This document shows positions 1 to 10,056 of a stretch of DNA of 64,000 bases, in pieces; position 1 is the stretch's first letter; the number at the start of each line of letters is the position of its first letter. The position numbers and the translations under genes were made by a program. The DNA comes from Martelella radicis (GTDB taxonomy: Bacteria > Pseudomonadota > Alphaproteobacteria > Rhizobiales > Rhizobiaceae), in NCBI RefSeq assembly GCF_014196625.1, contig NZ_JACIDZ010000006.1, positions 62,001 through 126,000 of the forward strand, given 5' to 3'. The notes beneath the pieces are model-generated. The model did not search any database. It was not told where the DNA came from and saw only the letters and a list, made by a program, of their open reading frames with translations.

Positions 1-441
1 CAGCGTGGCGCCGCCCGCCTTGCCGCCGTTCAGGCGCTCTACCAGATGGATCTCGCCGGCACGGCGCTTGCCGATGTGCTCGCCGAATACGAGGTCTATC
101 GTCTGGGCAAGGAAATCGACGGCGACGTCTACCTGAAGGCCGACCCCGCCTGGTTCCGCGCGATCGTCACCGGCGTCGTCAAGGACCAGAAGATGCTCGA
201 TCCGAAGATTTCGGATGCGATTTCCGAAGGCTGGACGTTGGCACGGCTTGATTCGACGCTGCGCGCCATTCTGCGCGCCGGCGTTTTCGAGATCACGAAA
301 AAACCCGATGTCCCGACAGCCGTGATCGTCACCGAATATGTCGAGATCGCCACCGCCTTCTTCGAGGGCGATGAAGGTAAGCTCGTCAACGCCGTTCTGG
401 ACCGGATCGCACGGCGCGAACGGGGCGAGAAAAAGGCCTGA
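1..441 (+). CDS. nusB: Transcription antitermination protein NusB (5' end cut by window)
   Basis: The reading frame is open from base 1 and reads [18 protein letters not shown], the conserved first helix of NusB, so the true start lies outside the window. NusB binds boxA RNA together with NusE (ribosomal protein S10) and promotes antitermination on rRNA operons. The C-terminal half carries the family pattern around [15 protein letters not shown] and the final helices ([13 protein letters not shown]). The visible 146 residues are nearly the full family length, so only a few residues are missing. The gene is followed directly by a RIME-like repeat. Confidence 0.95.
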   Translation, partial: QRGAARLAAVQALYQMDLAGTALADVLAEYEVYRLGKEIDGDVYLKADPAWFRAIVTGVVKDQKMLDPKISDAISEGWTLARLDSTLRAILRAGVFEITKKPDVPTAVIVTEYVEIATAFFEGDEGKLVNAVLDRIARRERGEKKA

Positions 442-450
442 GCGGCTGGG

Positions 451-535
451 GGCGCCGTGCGACCATTCGGACGCACAAAGAACGCTCCAACCTTTTGAAT
501 ATACGCATCGACTCCGATTCTCGGGCCGATGCGTC
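451..535. repeat. RIME-like intergenic repeat, copy A (internally deleted)
   Basis: This stretch matches a second stretch at 29453-29547: both read GCGCCGTGCG, CCATTCGGACG, CAAA, ACGCTC, AACC, TTGAA, then a block beginning ACGCATCG. It contains an inverted repeat around ATTC (461-476). Compared with copy B it lacks about 16 bases between two ATCG/TCG words, which removes the left arm of the second palindrome. It sits just after the nusB stop. Its form and place resemble the RIME palindromic elements of rhizobia; that family assignment is from memory and not searched. Confidence 0.6.
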
Positions 536-560
536 AGAGCCAGGCCTTTCTCCTAAAACG

Positions 561-1412
561 TCATTCGAAATCGATCCCCGTCACCCGGCCCTTCCAGAAT
601 GGTTCGGTTCGCCCTTCGCCGACCCGAGCGATGACGAAGGAATGGGGGATCATCATGCCTGCCACCGGCCGATAATCGTCGCGCTCGGAGTGTTCGCCGG
701 AACCATGATAGGGCGTCGTCAGGTCGCCTTCCTCCGTGGCGTCGAAACTCGCCAGGCTGCCATCCTCGCGGAAGGTGGCGACCATGCTGGCCTCAAGACC
801 GAAGCCTGTGACTGTTGCGAGCGCGCTGTGCTCGTCGACGGGGTCCCAGCGCACCGGCCCGCCGGGCAACAGGGCGACGGGAAAGAGCGGACTTTCCAAA
901 AGCCAGCGCCTGAGCGAGATCCGGTTCAGGTCCGGTGACGCCTTTTCGTCGACGACGGTCAGCGTCGAGGCGAGTTTCGCGCGCATCTCCATCTCGCCAT
1001 CGGCAAAGAAATCATAGACCCGCGCATCGATGCCGTAGGCAATCGGCGTCGTAGCGGTAAACAACAGGGCCGGGCTTGAAAGCGCGATCGTCTGTTCCGC
1101 ACGCGTTGGAGCGAAACCTTCCGTCAGCGGCCGCCGGAACAGGCCTTCCTCCCTGACCGAAACAACGGAGATATCCGCATCCACGTCCCTGATGGCGAAA
1201 TCGAAATAGCGTCGGACCGGAGCGGGCAGGGCCTGCATCTCGGCATCGGAGGGGCGCGGATATCCGGTTTTGGCGGCAATCATCCGCACGCTGCGTGCAT
1301 GGCCGGCGATCTCGCGCCCGGTCATGACATGTGAGATGCCGATCCAGCCGATGAGCGCGACGACGAGAAGGGCAAGGCCCGTCGCCGAATATTTCAGGAC
1401 ACGCATGAACAT
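561..1412 (-). CDS. DUF6544-type membrane-anchored protein
   Basis: The 283-residue product starts with a short basic N-terminus and one hydrophobic segment (about residues 8-27), then a soluble domain that is probably periplasmic. The pattern ALPAPVRRYFDFA near residue 62 and the PY-H-G segment near residue 235 recall a family of uncharacterised proteins (DUF6544). No catalytic function can be assigned. The start is fixed by AGGAGG at 1420-1425, 7 nt before the ATG. It lies 11 nt downstream of the tetR gene on the same strand, so the two probably form one transcript and this protein is a likely target of that regulator. Confidence 0.65.
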   Translation of the reverse strand: MFMRVLKYSATGLALLVVALIGWIGISHVMTGREIAGHARSVRMIAAKTGYPRPSDAEMQALPAPVRRYFDFAIRDVDADISVVSVREEGLFRRPLTEGFAPTRAEQTIALSSPALLFTATTPIAYGIDARVYDFFADGEMEMRAKLASTLTVVDEKASPDLNRISLRRWLLESPLFPVALLPGGPVRWDPVDEHSALATVTGFGLEASMVATFREDGSLASFDATEEGDLTTPYHGSGEHSERDDYRPVAGMMIPHSFVIARVGEGRTEPFWKGRVTGIDFE

Positions 1413-1423
1413 GGGACTTCCTC

Positions 1424-2065
1424 CTAGGCTTTGGCGGCCGGATCCGTTTGCGAACCGGTCGAGATCAGGAAACGCATCAATGTGTCGACGGCGGAGATCG
1501 CGGCGTCACGGGGGTCTTCGCCGGGTTGTACCGGGGCGCGGTCGAGAAGGGTGAGCATTGCCGCGCCGTGAACCGTCGACCAGAGCAGAAAGGCTGTCTT
1601 TCCGGCTTCGGCCGCCGGCAGGTAACCGGCCGCCTGGCAGGTCCTGACGGCCTGGACAAGAACGCCGAGGCAGCGCGCCCCGGCATCGCGCTCAAAAGGA
1701 CTGCCGGAAAGGCCGGCTTCCGGCGGCGGGTCGAACATCAGGCGATAGAGATTCGGGTTTTCGAAGGCGAATTGAAGATAGGCCAGGCCGCCCTCCCACA
1801 GCCGGGCGATCGGGTCCGTGCGGTGGCGCGCCGCCGTCGCAAGCTTCTGGTCGAGCATCTTGACGAATCCGGCATCATGCACTGCCTTCAACAGCGCGTT
1901 CTTGCTCGCAAAATGGGTGTAGAGCGCTGGAGCGCTACAGCCGATCTCCTTTGCGATCCGGGCAAGCGAGATGTCTTCAGCCGCGGATGTCGCCAGGAGG
2001 TCGATTGTTGCTGCGATGGCTGCCTTTTCGATCTCGATTTGCTGCTCCTTGCGTGGCCGCGCCAT
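1424..2065 (-). CDS. TetR/AcrR family transcriptional regulator
   Basis: A 213-residue protein with a typical TetR N-terminal helix-turn-helix at about residues 15-60 (ISLARIAKEIGCSAPALYTHF, with the usual A-LY-HF recognition helix) and a helical ligand-binding C-terminal domain. The upstream region holds two AT-rich inverted repeats, 22 nt before the start codon, which is where a self-regulating TetR repressor normally binds. The gene is followed at 11 nt by the DUF6544 membrane protein. The inducing ligand is not known. Confidence 0.9.
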   Translation of the reverse strand: MARPRKEQQIEIEKAAIAATIDLLATSAAEDISLARIAKEIGCSAPALYTHFASKNALLKAVHDAGFVKMLDQKLATAARHRTDPIARLWEGGLAYLQFAFENPNLYRLMFDPPPEAGLSGSPFERDAGARCLGVLVQAVRTCQAAGYLPAAEAGKTAFLLWSTVHGAAMLTLLDRAPVQPGEDPRDAAISAVDTLMRFLISTGSQTDPAAKA

Positions 2066-2086
2066 GGTCAGGTTCTCCGTTAATAA

Positions 2087-2114
2087 TTTAATAGGATTAA
2101 ATTAATACCATTAA
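2087..2114. promoter_or_regulatory. Tandem palindromes, candidate TetR operators
   Basis: Two inverted repeats lie side by side: TTTAAT-AGG-ATTAAA (2087-2101) and TTAAT-ACC-ATTAA (2102-2114). They are strikingly AT-rich in a GC-rich region and sit just upstream of the tetR start codon at 2065. Tandem related palindromes at this place suggest a pair of binding sites for autorepression. Binding itself is inferred. Confidence 0.6.
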
Positions 2115-2510
2115 ATTAAAAGCGCAATGGACTTTTTTCTTTTTGTCCTGCGGGACGGCTTCAGAAGGGGCGGCGAAAGAGCGGGCGTCCGGCTGGCGGC
2201 GGGAGCGGATACCCGGTTAAATCGTTTCGTTTTCTGTCTCGCCTTTGCGATAGCGCAAAGCTTGGCCGCATTCCGCTCTCCTATTGTCAGAACGAAGCAC
2301 TTGACGCCTCGCCTGGTCCACAGCACTCTCGTGTCTGCCCGCAGGGCGTGGAGGGGAAAGAGGCGTTTTGCGGTTAGAACGGTGCAGTTTCTGGCGCTGT
2401 CGTGACGGTTGTTCACGGTGGCGGCGAGGGGCGGCCGGTGAACAATTTCGGCAGGGCAGGGCGGCCAAGGCCTGTTCCGGTTCATGCCGTTGAGGGAAGG
2501 AAAGCGAGAA
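2115..2510. other. 396-bp intergenic region between tetR and hppA
   Basis: No convincing gene. It holds the divergent promoters of tetR and hppA. A hairpin CTTTGCG-ATAG-CGCAAAG is at 2243-2260. TTGACG near 2309 could be part of an hppA promoter. Open frames here have no recognisable protein and no good ribosome-binding site. Confidence 0.5.
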
Positions 2511-4646
2511 ATGATGATATTGCTTGCCGTGATTGTCTGCGGCTTGTTGTCGATCGTGTACGCCCTTTGGGCGACGCGCTCGGTGATGGTCGCCGATCAG
2601 GGAACCCCGCGCATGAAGGAAATCGCGGGCTTTATCCGGGAGGGGGCGCAGGCCTATCTGACGCGCCAGTATACGACTATCGCAATCGTTGGCGTCGTCG
2701 TCTTCGTGCTGGCCTGGCTGCTGCTGTCCTTGACCGCCGCCATCGGCTTCGTCATCGGGGCTGTGCTTTCGGGGGCCGCCGGATTCATCGGCATGCATGT
2801 CTCCGTGCGCGCCAATGTCCGCACGGCGCAGGCTGCATCCTACAGCCTGCCGGCCGGGCTCGACATCGCGTTCAAGTCCGGCGCGATCACCGGCATGCTG
2901 GTTGCCGGCCTCGCCCTTCTTGGCGTCTCCGTCTACTACTACATCCTCACCGTCGTTCTCGGCCATGCGCCGGATGACCGCCATGTTATCGATGCGCTGG
3001 TCGCGCTCGGCTTCGGCGCTTCGCTGATCTCGGTCTTTGCCCGTCTCGGCGGCGGCATCTTCACCAAGGGTGCGGATGTCGGCGGCGACCTCGTCGGCAA
3101 GGTGGAAGCGGGTATCCCGGAAGACGATCCGCGCAACCCGGCAACGATCGCCGATAATGTCGGCGACAATGTCGGCGACTGCGCGGGCATGGCGGCCGAC
3201 CTCTTCGAGACCTATGCGGTCTCTGTTGTCGCCACCATGGTGCTCGGCGCCATCTTCTTCGGCGGAACCGCCATTCTCGGCGATGTCATGCTGCTGCCGC
3301 TCGCCATCTGCGGGGTCTGCATCCTGACCTCGATCGTCGGCACCTTCTTCGTCAAGCTCGGCACCAACGGCTCGATCATGGGCGCGCTCTATCGCGGCCT
3401 GATTGTCACCGGCCTGCTGTCGATCGTCGGCCTCGGGATTGCCACCTGGCTCACCGTTGGCTTCGGTTCGCTCGGCGAGGTTGCCGGACGCAACATCACT
3501 GGCTGGGCCCTGTTCATCTGCGGCATCATCGGCCTGATCGTCACGGCGCTGATCGTCGTCATCACCGAGTATTACACCGGTACAGGCAAGCGTCCGGTGG
3601 TCTCGATCGCGCAGGCTTCGGTTTCCGGCCACGGCACCAATGTGATCCAGGGCCTGGCCGTCTCGCTTGAGGCGACCGCGCTTCCGGCAATCGTCATCTG
3701 CGGCGGCATCATCTCGACCTACCAGCTTGCCGGCCTGTTCGGCACGGGCATCGCGGTCACCGCCATGCTCGGCATAGCAGGGATGATCGTGGCGCTCGAC
3801 GCCTTCGGACCGGTCACCGACAATGCGGGCGGCATTGCCGAAATGGCCGGCCTCGATCCCGACGTCCGCAAGTCGACCGACGCGCTCGATGCCGTCGGCA
3901 ACACCACCAAGGCTGTCACCAAGGGCTATGCCATCGGTTCGGCCGGCCTCGGCGCGCTGGTTCTGTTCGCGGCCTATTCGAACGACCTTGCCTATTTCGC
4001 GGCGAACGGGGATACCTATCCCTTCTACGCGAACATGGGCGATATCTCGTTCTCGCTGTCGAACCCTTATGTGGTGGCCGGCCTGATCTTCGGCGGGCTG
4101 ATCCCCTATCTCTTCGGCGGCATCGCCATGACGGCCGTCGGCCGCGCGGCCAGCGCCGTCGTTGCCGAAGTGCGCCGCCAGTTCAAGGAAAAGCCCGGTA
4201 TCATGGGCGGGACGGAGAAACCGGACTACGGCCGCGCCGTCGACATGCTGACCAAGGCCGCGATCCGCGAGATGATCATCCCCTCGCTGCTTCCGGTGCT
4301 GGCTCCGCTCGTCGTCTTCTTCGGCGTGTGGCTGATGTCCGGCTCCAAGGCGTCTGCCTTTGCGGCGCTGGGCGCCTCGCTTCTCGGCGTGATCGTCAAC
4401 GGCCTGTTCGTCGCCATCTCGATGACCTCGGGCGGCGGCGCGTGGGACAACGCCAAGAAGAGCTTCGAGGATGGTTTCGTCGATGCCGACGGCGCCACCC
4501 ACGAAAAGGGCTCGGACGCCCACAAGGCCTCCGTCACCGGCGATACGGTCGGCGATCCCTACAAGGACACGGCTGGCCCTGCGGTCAACCCGGCGATCAA
4601 GATCACCAACATCGTCGCACTGCTGCTCCTGGCTGTTCTGGCCTGA
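2511..4646 (+). CDS. hppA: K+-independent H+-translocating pyrophosphatase
   Basis: A membrane-bound pyrophosphatase of 711 residues with about 16 transmembrane helices. It hydrolyses pyrophosphate and pumps protons across the membrane. The family signature [19 protein letters not shown] is present, followed by the acidic [26 protein letters not shown] stretch that binds Mg-PPi. The motif [10 protein letters not shown] carries Lys where K+-dependent enzymes have Ala, which marks the K+-independent class. The frame is open from 2484, but the ATG pair at 2511/2514 begins the conserved N-terminal helix and follows GGAAGG (2495-2500). Two hairpins follow the stop codon. Confidence 0.95.
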   Translation: MMILLAVIVCGLLSIVYALWATRSVMVADQGTPRMKEIAGFIREGAQAYLTRQYTTIAIVGVVVFVLAWLLLSLTAAIGFVIGAVLSGAAGFIGMHVSVRANVRTAQAASYSLPAGLDIAFKSGAITGMLVAGLALLGVSVYYYILTVVLGHAPDDRHVIDALVALGFGASLISVFARLGGGIFTKGADVGGDLVGKVEAGIPEDDPRNPATIADNVGDNVGDCAGMAADLFETYAVSVVATMVLGAIFFGGTAILGDVMLLPLAICGVCILTSIVGTFFVKLGTNGSIMGALYRGLIVTGLLSIVGLGIATWLTVGFGSLGEVAGRNITGWALFICGIIGLIVTALIVVITEYYTGTGKRPVVSIAQASVSGHGTNVIQGLAVSLEATALPAIVICGGIISTYQLAGLFGTGIAVTAMLGIAGMIVALDAFGPVTDNAGGIAEMAGLDPDVRKSTDALDAVGNTTKAVTKGYAIGSAGLGALVLFAAYSNDLAYFAANGDTYPFYANMGDISFSLSNPYVVAGLIFGGLIPYLFGGIAMTAVGRAASAVVAEVRRQFKEKPGIMGGTEKPDYGRAVDMLTKAAIREMIIPSLLPVLAPLVVFFGVWLMSGSKASAFAALGASLLGVIVNGLFVAISMTSGGGAWDNAKKSFEDGFVDADGATHEKGSDAHKASVTGDTVGDPYKDTAGPAVNPAIKITNIVALLLLAVLA

Positions 4647-4660
4647 GGCGCACCGAAAAT

Positions 4661-4683
4661 CCCGGCGGAAAGCCTCCGCCGGG
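4661..4683 (+). terminator. Hairpin after hppA
   Basis: CCCGGCGGA (4661-4669), loop of 5, TCCGCCGGG (4675-4683). A perfect 9-bp GC-rich stem 14 nt after the hppA stop, but without a T-run. It may help the stronger hairpin just downstream. Confidence 0.45.
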
Positions 4684-4693
4684 GCATGACAAG

Positions 4694-4726
4694 AAAGACC
4701 CCGCTTGCGTGACAAGCGGGGTCTTT
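4694..4726. terminator. Bidirectional terminator between hppA and bamE
   Basis: A perfect 14-bp stem: AAAGACCCCGCTTG (4694-4707), loop CGTGA, CAAGCGGGGTCTTT (4713-4726). It has A-rich and T-rich ends on both strands and lies between two convergent genes, so it can stop both. Confidence 0.85.
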
Positions 4727-4750
4727 GCGTTTGGTGGCTTTCGTTCGCGC

Positions 4751-5272
4751 CTACTGAACCGCGCCGCCATTGGTGGCGAAGAAGTCGCGGGCGGCGCTGC
4801 TGCCGGTGCCCTGCAGAATCTGCTGGATGAAGGTGATGTCCTTGCCGCCGGTCGGCGTGGTATCGGAAACCATGTCGACGACCTGGCCGTCCTGCATGGT
4901 GTAGCGCGCGAGCCGGTCGACGCGGCCATTGCCGTTGAGATAGACCGCCAGGATTTCCTGGTCGACGAGGCGCGGCTTCTGGAATTCGAAGCGGCGTTCC
5001 TTTCGCTGCGAGATATAGAAGAAGACCTCATTGTCGAAGGTCGCCGTCGTCGAAGGCTCGCCGAGCGTGAGCACGACCTGCTCGCGACTTGAGCCCTCCT
5101 TGACCAGTTGGAGCCGCTCGTCGTCGATGACATAGCCCTGATAGAATACGTCCTTGGTGCCGATGACGTCGGCAGTCGAGCAACTTGCGGAAACAAGCGC
5201 GACGGCAACCAGTGCACCCGCGGCAGCCGGGCGAACCGGGCTGAAATCGAAATATTGTCGGCGCGTCTTCAA
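4751..5272 (-). CDS. bamE: Outer membrane protein assembly factor BamE (SmpA/OmlA lipoprotein)
   Basis: A lipoprotein of the beta-barrel assembly machinery in the outer membrane. The N-terminus has a hydrophobic segment ending in the lipobox LVSASC. The BamE domain follows: QGYVIDD-RL-LVKEGSSREQVVLTLGEPS. The frame is open to 5329, but the preferred start is TTG at 5272, preceded by AGGGAG and giving the rhizobial N-terminus (M)KTRRQYFDFSPVRPA; 173 residues is a normal length. It is convergent with hppA and divergent from cbp3. An ATG start at 5329 would add 19 residues without hydrophobic character. Confidence 0.9.
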   Translation of the reverse strand: MKTRRQYFDFSPVRPAAAGALVAVALVSASCSTADVIGTKDVFYQGYVIDDERLQLVKEGSSREQVVLTLGEPSTTATFDNEVFFYISQRKERRFEFQKPRLVDQEILAVYLNGNGRVDRLARYTMQDGQVVDMVSDTTPTGGKDITFIQQILQGTGSSAARDFFATNGGAVQ

Positions 5273-5571
5273 GCGTCCACTCCCTGGCAAAACGTCTTTC
5301 GGGGCCAGCGGGGGGTCCCGGCAGGCCATCTTTGTTTCATTTCGCAGGCGTCGCCTCTGACGAAGGCGGGCCCGGCCGCGATTCCCGGTTGCGAGCGAAC
5401 CGCGCTCAAACTACCATTGACCATGGTTCGGTTTGGGGGCACAGACCACCTGACGCCGGAATAACTCGAAGCCTCGCGTTTTCCAAATCAAATGGATAAA
5501 CCAGCTTTTGCCCGGATGCAATTGTGCGGACGCTTTGCAATCAGTCGCCTTAGACAAGTAAAGAGAGTGGG

Positions 5572-6126
5572 ATGATCCTGAGGATTTTCGGCAAGAACCG
5601 CAGTAATCGGCAGATCGTGCAGCGCCAATATGGCGTCATCACGGCGACTGCGCGCCAGCCCTGTTTTTATACGGACTACGGCGTTCCCGATACGGTGATG
5701 GGGCGTTTCGAGATGCTCTCGGTGGTGATGATCCTTTTCCTGAGACGCACCTCGAAATCATCGGAAAGCGGAAAGCAGATGGCCCAGGAGGTCGTCGACG
5801 CCTTTTTCATGGATATTGACTATTCGATTCGCGAACTCGGCGTTGGCGACAATTCTGTCCCCAAGCGGATGAAGAAGCTTGCCGGCATGTTTTATGGCCG
5901 GCTGGAACGCTATGTGCGCTGCCTGCAGCATCGCGACCTGGAGCAGCTCGCCATCGCGCTGTCTCAGAATATTCACACCGTCGAGGCCGATCACGCCGAG
6001 ATGGCGGAACTTGCCCGCTGGATGCTGGAAAATGCCGACCACCTCGATCGGATCGATGAAATTGTCGTGGAAACGGGGATGGTGAGCTTCCTCGTGCCCG
6101 AAAGCATGGAGACTGGACGTGTCTGA
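5572..6126 (+). CDS. Ubiquinol-cytochrome c chaperone (CBP3 domain)
   Basis: 184 residues of the ubiquinol-cytochrome c chaperone family, the bacterial relatives of mitochondrial CBP3 that help assemble cytochrome b of the bc1 complex. Seen: RQPCFYTDYGVPDTVMGRFE, a helix with FLRRTSKS, QEVVDAFFMDIDYSIRELGVGD and the helical C-terminus with MFYGRLERY. The start follows AAGAGAGTGGG. It overlaps the next gene (yceD) by 8 nt, so both are translated from one message. Confidence 0.9.
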   Translation: MILRIFGKNRSNRQIVQRQYGVITATARQPCFYTDYGVPDTVMGRFEMLSVVMILFLRRTSKSSESGKQMAQEVVDAFFMDIDYSIRELGVGDNSVPKRMKKLAGMFYGRLERYVRCLQHRDLEQLAIALSQNIHTVEADHAEMAELARWMLENADHLDRIDEIVVETGMVSFLVPESMETGRV

Positions 6127-6703
6127 GAAGAACGCGAACGAGAAACCGCTGCCCTTTTCGCGCCCCTTTCCGGTTGCGCGCGCGGCGGCTGTGCCGTTCG
6201 AAATGCGCCTTGAGGCGAAGGGCCAAGAGCTTGACCGCCTCGCCGATTTCCTGGACGTGGATGCCGTCACCGCCCTTGAGGGGGATCTCAGGATCACGCC
6301 GTGGCGGCGCGAGGGCGTGCGCGTGCGCGGCGATGTCAAAGCCCGTATCGTGCAGTCCTGTGTAGTGACGCTGGAACCGATCGAGACCGATCTCGCCGAG
6401 ACCGTCGATGCCACCTATCTTCCGGAACATTCTCGGCAGTTCAAGCGCAAGCTGAACGAGGAGGGCGAATTGCTGGTCGATCCGGAAGGGCCTGACGATC
6501 CGGAGCCCTTTGTCGGCAGCGAGATCGATATCGCCGCCGTGGTGATTGAGGCGATCGGCCTCGCCATCGATCCCTACCCGCGAAAGCCCGGTGCTGAACT
6601 CCCGCCGGAGCCGGGTACGGATGAAGAGGAGGAAAGCGCGGAGGCGGAACGGGAATCGCCTTTCGCCGCGCTGAAGGACTGGAAGGGCGGAGGAAGCCGG
6701 TAG
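6119..6703 (+). CDS. yceD: DUF177 / YceD family protein
   Basis: 194 residues of the YceD (DUF177) family, usually encoded beside rpmF-plsX and linked to 23S rRNA accumulation; the mechanism is poorly known. The core C-V-TLEPIETDLAETVDATYLP and the acidic segment DDPEPFVGSEIDIAAVVIEAIGLAIDPYPRKPG are typical. The start is GTG at 6119, inside the end of the CBP3-like gene. rpmF is not between it and plsX here, which is the usual alphaproteobacterial arrangement. Confidence 0.85.
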   Translation: MSEKNANEKPLPFSRPFPVARAAAVPFEMRLEAKGQELDRLADFLDVDAVTALEGDLRITPWRREGVRVRGDVKARIVQSCVVTLEPIETDLAETVDATYLPEHSRQFKRKLNEEGELLVDPEGPDDPEPFVGSEIDIAAVVIEAIGLAIDPYPRKPGAELPPEPGTDEEEESAEAERESPFAALKDWKGGGSR

Positions 6704-6879
6704 GCCGGCAGCGGGGATGATGAAACACCGCCCGGATTGCCCTTCGGCCCGCCGGCGCAGGACTTTCTGGCAAAACGCATGTTAATTGCTGTTTTTCCGT
6801 CGCGGCAGTTGTCTCCGGCAGCAAAAACGGTATTTTGGCCCGGCTTCTCCGGATGCGTGCAAACAGGGATCTCGAACGT

Positions 6880-7926
6880 TTGATTAGAATTTCCATTGAT
6901 GCCATGGGGGGAGATGTCGGACCGGAAGTTGCCGTGGCAGGCGCCGCGCAGGCTCTGACGCGGCACCCCGACATCAGCTACATTCTCTACGGCCAGCAAT
7001 CCGTCATCGAACCGCTTCTTGCGTCCTATCCCAAGCTCAAGGATCAGGCGCGCATCGTCGATTGCGAGATCGCCGTCGGCATGGACGAAAAACCGAGCCA
7101 GGCGCTCAGGCGCGGCCGCAATGTCTCCAGCATGTGGCGGGCGATCGAGGCCGTGAAGGAAAATGAATCCGACGTTGCCGTTTCAGCCGGCAATACCGGC
7201 GCGCTGATGGCCATGGCGATGTTCTGTCTGAAGACCATGCCCGATATCGACCGACCGGCAATTGCCGGCATCTGGCCGACGCTGAAGGGCGAGAGCATCG
7301 TTCTTGATATCGGAGCGACGATCGGCGCGGATGCCAAGCAACTTCTCGATTTCGCCCTGATGGGCGGGGCGATGGCGCGCGCGCTGTTCGAGTTGAAGAA
7401 GCCCACCGTCGGCCTGCTGAATGTCGGCGTCGAGGAGGTCAAGGGCGTCGAACAAGTCAAGGAAGCGGGGAAATTCCTGCGTGAAGCCGATATCGACAAT
7501 CTCGATTATGCCGGCTTCGTCGAGGGCGACGATCTGGGCCGCGGCACGGTCGATGTCTTCGTAGTCGAAGGCTTTACCGGCAATATCGCCCTGAAGACGG
7601 CCGAAGGCACGGCGCGCCAGATTGCCCAGTATCTTCGCTCTGCCATGTCGCGCACCTTGATGTCGCGCATCGGCTACCTGTTTGCGCGCGGCGCCTTCCA
7701 GATGATGCGGGAGAAGCTCGATCCGCGGAAGGTCAATGGCGGCGTTTTCCTCGGCCTGAACGGCATCGTCATCAAGAGTCACGGCAGCACCGACGCCGAA
7801 GGCTATGCCTCGGCGATCGAAGTGGCCTACGACATGGTGCATAACGGGCTTCAGGCCAAGATCCAGCATGATCTGAGCGAATACCACGCGCGTAATGAGT
7901 CACCAATGGGGCCGGAAGCGGCCTGA
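6880..7926 (+). CDS. plsX: Phosphate acyltransferase PlsX
   Basis: Makes acyl-phosphate from acyl-ACP for phospholipid synthesis. The conserved start [15 protein letters not shown] is present, as are [16 protein letters not shown] and [17 protein letters not shown]. The frame is open from 6835, but the family N-terminus begins at TTG 6880, with AGGGA at 6865-6869 ten bases before it; this gives 348 residues, the normal length. ATG at 6853 is a weaker alternative. It heads the plsX-fabH-ihfA-merR cluster common in Rhizobiales. Confidence 0.93.
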   Translation: MIRISIDAMGGDVGPEVAVAGAAQALTRHPDISYILYGQQSVIEPLLASYPKLKDQARIVDCEIAVGMDEKPSQALRRGRNVSSMWRAIEAVKENESDVAVSAGNTGALMAMAMFCLKTMPDIDRPAIAGIWPTLKGESIVLDIGATIGADAKQLLDFALMGGAMARALFELKKPTVGLLNVGVEEVKGVEQVKEAGKFLREADIDNLDYAGFVEGDDLGRGTVDVFVVEGFTGNIALKTAEGTARQIAQYLRSAMSRTLMSRIGYLFARGAFQMMREKLDPRKVNGGVFLGLNGIVIKSHGSTDAEGYASAIEVAYDMVHNGLQAKIQHDLSEYHARNESPMGPEAA

Positions 7927-7983
7927 TGCGGCAGTGCGTGACCGGCGTGCCGGCCGCGATGCCTGCCAACAAGGAATAACGAA

Positions 7984-8952
7984 ATGATGCGTTCTGTCGT
8001 TTGTGGTTTCGGTGCGGCGTTGCCAAAGCGCGCGGTCACCAATGACGAACTGCAGCAGCTTGTGGATACGTCTGACAGCTGGATTCAGCAGCGCACCGGC
8101 ATCCGGCAGCGCTATATCGCCGGTCCGGATGAGACGACGGCCTCGCTCGGCGAGCAGGCTGCGCGCGCGGCGCTCGATAATGCCGGCCTGACGCCTGCGG
8201 ATATCGACTTGATCGTGGTGGCGACCTCGACGCCCGACAACACCTTTCCGGCGACGGCGGTGAATATCCAGAACCGGCTGGGCATGGAACATGGCTTTGC
8301 CTTCGACATGCAGGCGGTCTGCTCCGGTTTCGTCTACGCGCTGACAACCGCCGACAATTTCATCCGCGCCGGCAGGGCACGGCGGGTTCTGGTGATCGGC
8401 GCGGAGACGTTTTCGCGGCTTCTCGACTGGACCGACAGGACGACCTGCGTGTTGTTCGGCGACGGCGCCGGTGCGCTTGTGCTGGAAGCCATGGAAGAAC
8501 ACGAGGCAGGCGCGCGCGGCATCATAGCCGCCAGCCTTCGCTCCGATGGCTCGCATTGCCGCAAGCTCTATGTCGACGGCGGCGTTTCCACCACCGGTGA
8601 TATCGGTCATCTGCGCATGGAGGGCCGTGAGGTCTTCAAGCATGCCGTCGGCATGATCACCGATGTGATCGAGGCGGCCTTCGCGGAAGCGAAGATCGAC
8701 ATCGGCCAGCTCGACTGGCTGGTGCCGCACCAGGCCAACCGGCGGATCATCGAAGGCTCCGCCAAGAAGCTCGGCATTCCGATGGAGAAGGTCGTCGTGA
8801 CCGTGGATCAGCACGCCAATACCTCGGCTGCCTCCATCCCGCTTGCCCTGGCGACGGCGGCTGGCGATGGCCGGATCAAGCGCGGCGACATGGTGATGCT
8901 GGAGGCCATGGGCGGCGGATTTACCTGGGGAGCGGTGCTTTTGCGCTGGTAA
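7984..8952 (+). CDS. fabH: 3-oxoacyl-ACP synthase III (KAS III)
   Basis: Starts fatty-acid synthesis by condensing acetyl-CoA with malonyl-ACP. All three catalytic residues are seen: Cys113 in AVCSGF, His249 in VPHQANRRI and Asn279 in QHANTSAAS, with the glycine-rich C-terminus [14 protein letters not shown]. The length of 322 residues is normal. The start is preceded by AAGGAATAACGAA. It lies 57 bp after plsX on the same strand. Confidence 0.96.
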   Translation: MMRSVVCGFGAALPKRAVTNDELQQLVDTSDSWIQQRTGIRQRYIAGPDETTASLGEQAARAALDNAGLTPADIDLIVVATSTPDNTFPATAVNIQNRLGMEHGFAFDMQAVCSGFVYALTTADNFIRAGRARRVLVIGAETFSRLLDWTDRTTCVLFGDGAGALVLEAMEEHEAGARGIIAASLRSDGSHCRKLYVDGGVSTTGDIGHLRMEGREVFKHAVGMITDVIEAAFAEAKIDIGQLDWLVPHQANRRIIEGSAKKLGIPMEKVVVTVDQHANTSAASIPLALATAAGDGRIKRGDMVMLEAMGGGFTWGAVLLRW

Positions 8953-9055
8953 TGCCCTTCGCGCAACGAAATCAGTCCTTTCACATGCTTGACCGCCTTG
9001 CCGCACAGCAATAGTGTCGTGGCCAAGGGGAACTAAAGAAAATTGGGATGCGGCA

Positions 9056-9400
9056 ATGCCTGGCAAAACTGTGACGCGTGCGGATCTGGCCGAGTCGGTG
9101 TTCCGCAAGGTGGGACTTTCCCGCACGGAATCGGCCGAGCTGGTCGAGACTGTGATCGATGAAATCTGTGATGCGATCGTCAAGGGCGAGACGGTGAAGC
9201 TTTCGTCCTTTGCAACGTTTCAGGTGCGCGACAAGAACGAGCGGATCGGCCGCAATCCGAAAACCGGCGAGGAGGTTCCGATCTCGCCGCGCCGCGTAAT
9301 GACGTTCAAGGCCTCAAATGTGCTGAAGCAGAAGATCCTGAAGGCGCATCTCAATCGCAAGCACAAGGCCGAGAAGGCCGCGCAGAAGTCGGCTTCCTGA
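9056..9400 (+). CDS. ihfA: Integration host factor subunit alpha
   Basis: A DNA-bending nucleoid protein that works as a heterodimer with IhfB. 114 residues with the HU/IHF fold: [19 protein letters not shown], the beta-arm [23 protein letters not shown] with the intercalating proline region, and a lysine-rich tail ([13 protein letters not shown]). The frame is open from 9014, but the ATG at 9056 begins the conserved N-terminus. In many Rhizobiales this gene follows fabH and precedes a MerR regulator, as here. Confidence 0.94.
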   Translation: MPGKTVTRADLAESVFRKVGLSRTESAELVETVIDEICDAIVKGETVKLSSFATFQVRDKNERIGRNPKTGEEVPISPRRVMTFKASNVLKQKILKAHLNRKHKAEKAAQKSAS

Positions 9401-9505
9401 CGCACTTTTCCGCCGTCTGCCGCGAGCGGCTTGCGCCGGCGCCGTTATCGCGCTGAAATGCAATCCTGATTCGATCACTCTGGCAGGCGAGGACGGCCGA
9501 AAACC

Positions 9506-10030
9506 ATGGACAAGTCTCCCGAGGCATTTCGCACCATTTCCGAAGTCGCGGAAGAGCTGGAGCTGCCGCAGCATGTGCTGCGCTTCTGGGAAACGCGGTT
9601 CACCCAAGTCAAGCCGATGAAGCGAGGCGGGGGACGCCGCTATTATCGCCCGGAAGATATCGAGCTCCTGAAGGGCATCCGCCATCTCCTCTATGATCAC
9701 GGCTACACCATCAAGGGCGTCCAGAAACTGCTGAAGAGCAACGGCAACCGGTTCGTCACAGCGATCGGCAGCGGCGATGCCGAACTTGTCGAGGCGCTGG
9801 CCGTGCCGCCGGAGGCCAGGCAGAACGAGGACCAACCCTCGATCTTCGACGATGACCAGGTTGTCGGCCGTCCGAAGAAGGCCGGCGGGACTGGGTTCTT
9901 CCGCCGCAAGAAGGACGACGAGGGGGCCATTGATCCCGCCTCCGGCCTGGCGCGCTCGGATGATGCGCTTTTGCAGGAGGTGCTCTACGACCTCCTGGAA
10001 TGCAAGCGCCTGCTCGATCAGGTGCGCTGA
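9506..10030 (+). CDS. MerR family transcriptional regulator
   Basis: 174 residues. The N-terminal winged helix is clear: [21 protein letters not shown], then [23 protein letters not shown] and a coiled-coil start ([12 protein letters not shown]). The C-terminal part is acidic, low in cysteine and has no known sensor domain, so the signal is unknown. It is the last gene of the plsX-fabH-ihfA cluster and is followed by a terminator hairpin. The target genes cannot be told from the sequence. Confidence 0.9.
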   Translation: MDKSPEAFRTISEVAEELELPQHVLRFWETRFTQVKPMKRGGGRRYYRPEDIELLKGIRHLLYDHGYTIKGVQKLLKSNGNRFVTAIGSGDAELVEALAVPPEARQNEDQPSIFDDDQVVGRPKKAGGTGFFRRKKDDEGAIDPASGLARSDDALLQEVLYDLLECKRLLDQVR

Positions 10031-10056
10031 CGGTCTTCACGGTCTGCAATATCCCA

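Noticed and set aside
2217-4715. 832-codon open frame on the minus strand across hppA
   Set aside because: It is antisense to a clear hppA gene; its translation is rich in R, D, H, G and Q, the pattern of a GC-rich shadow frame.
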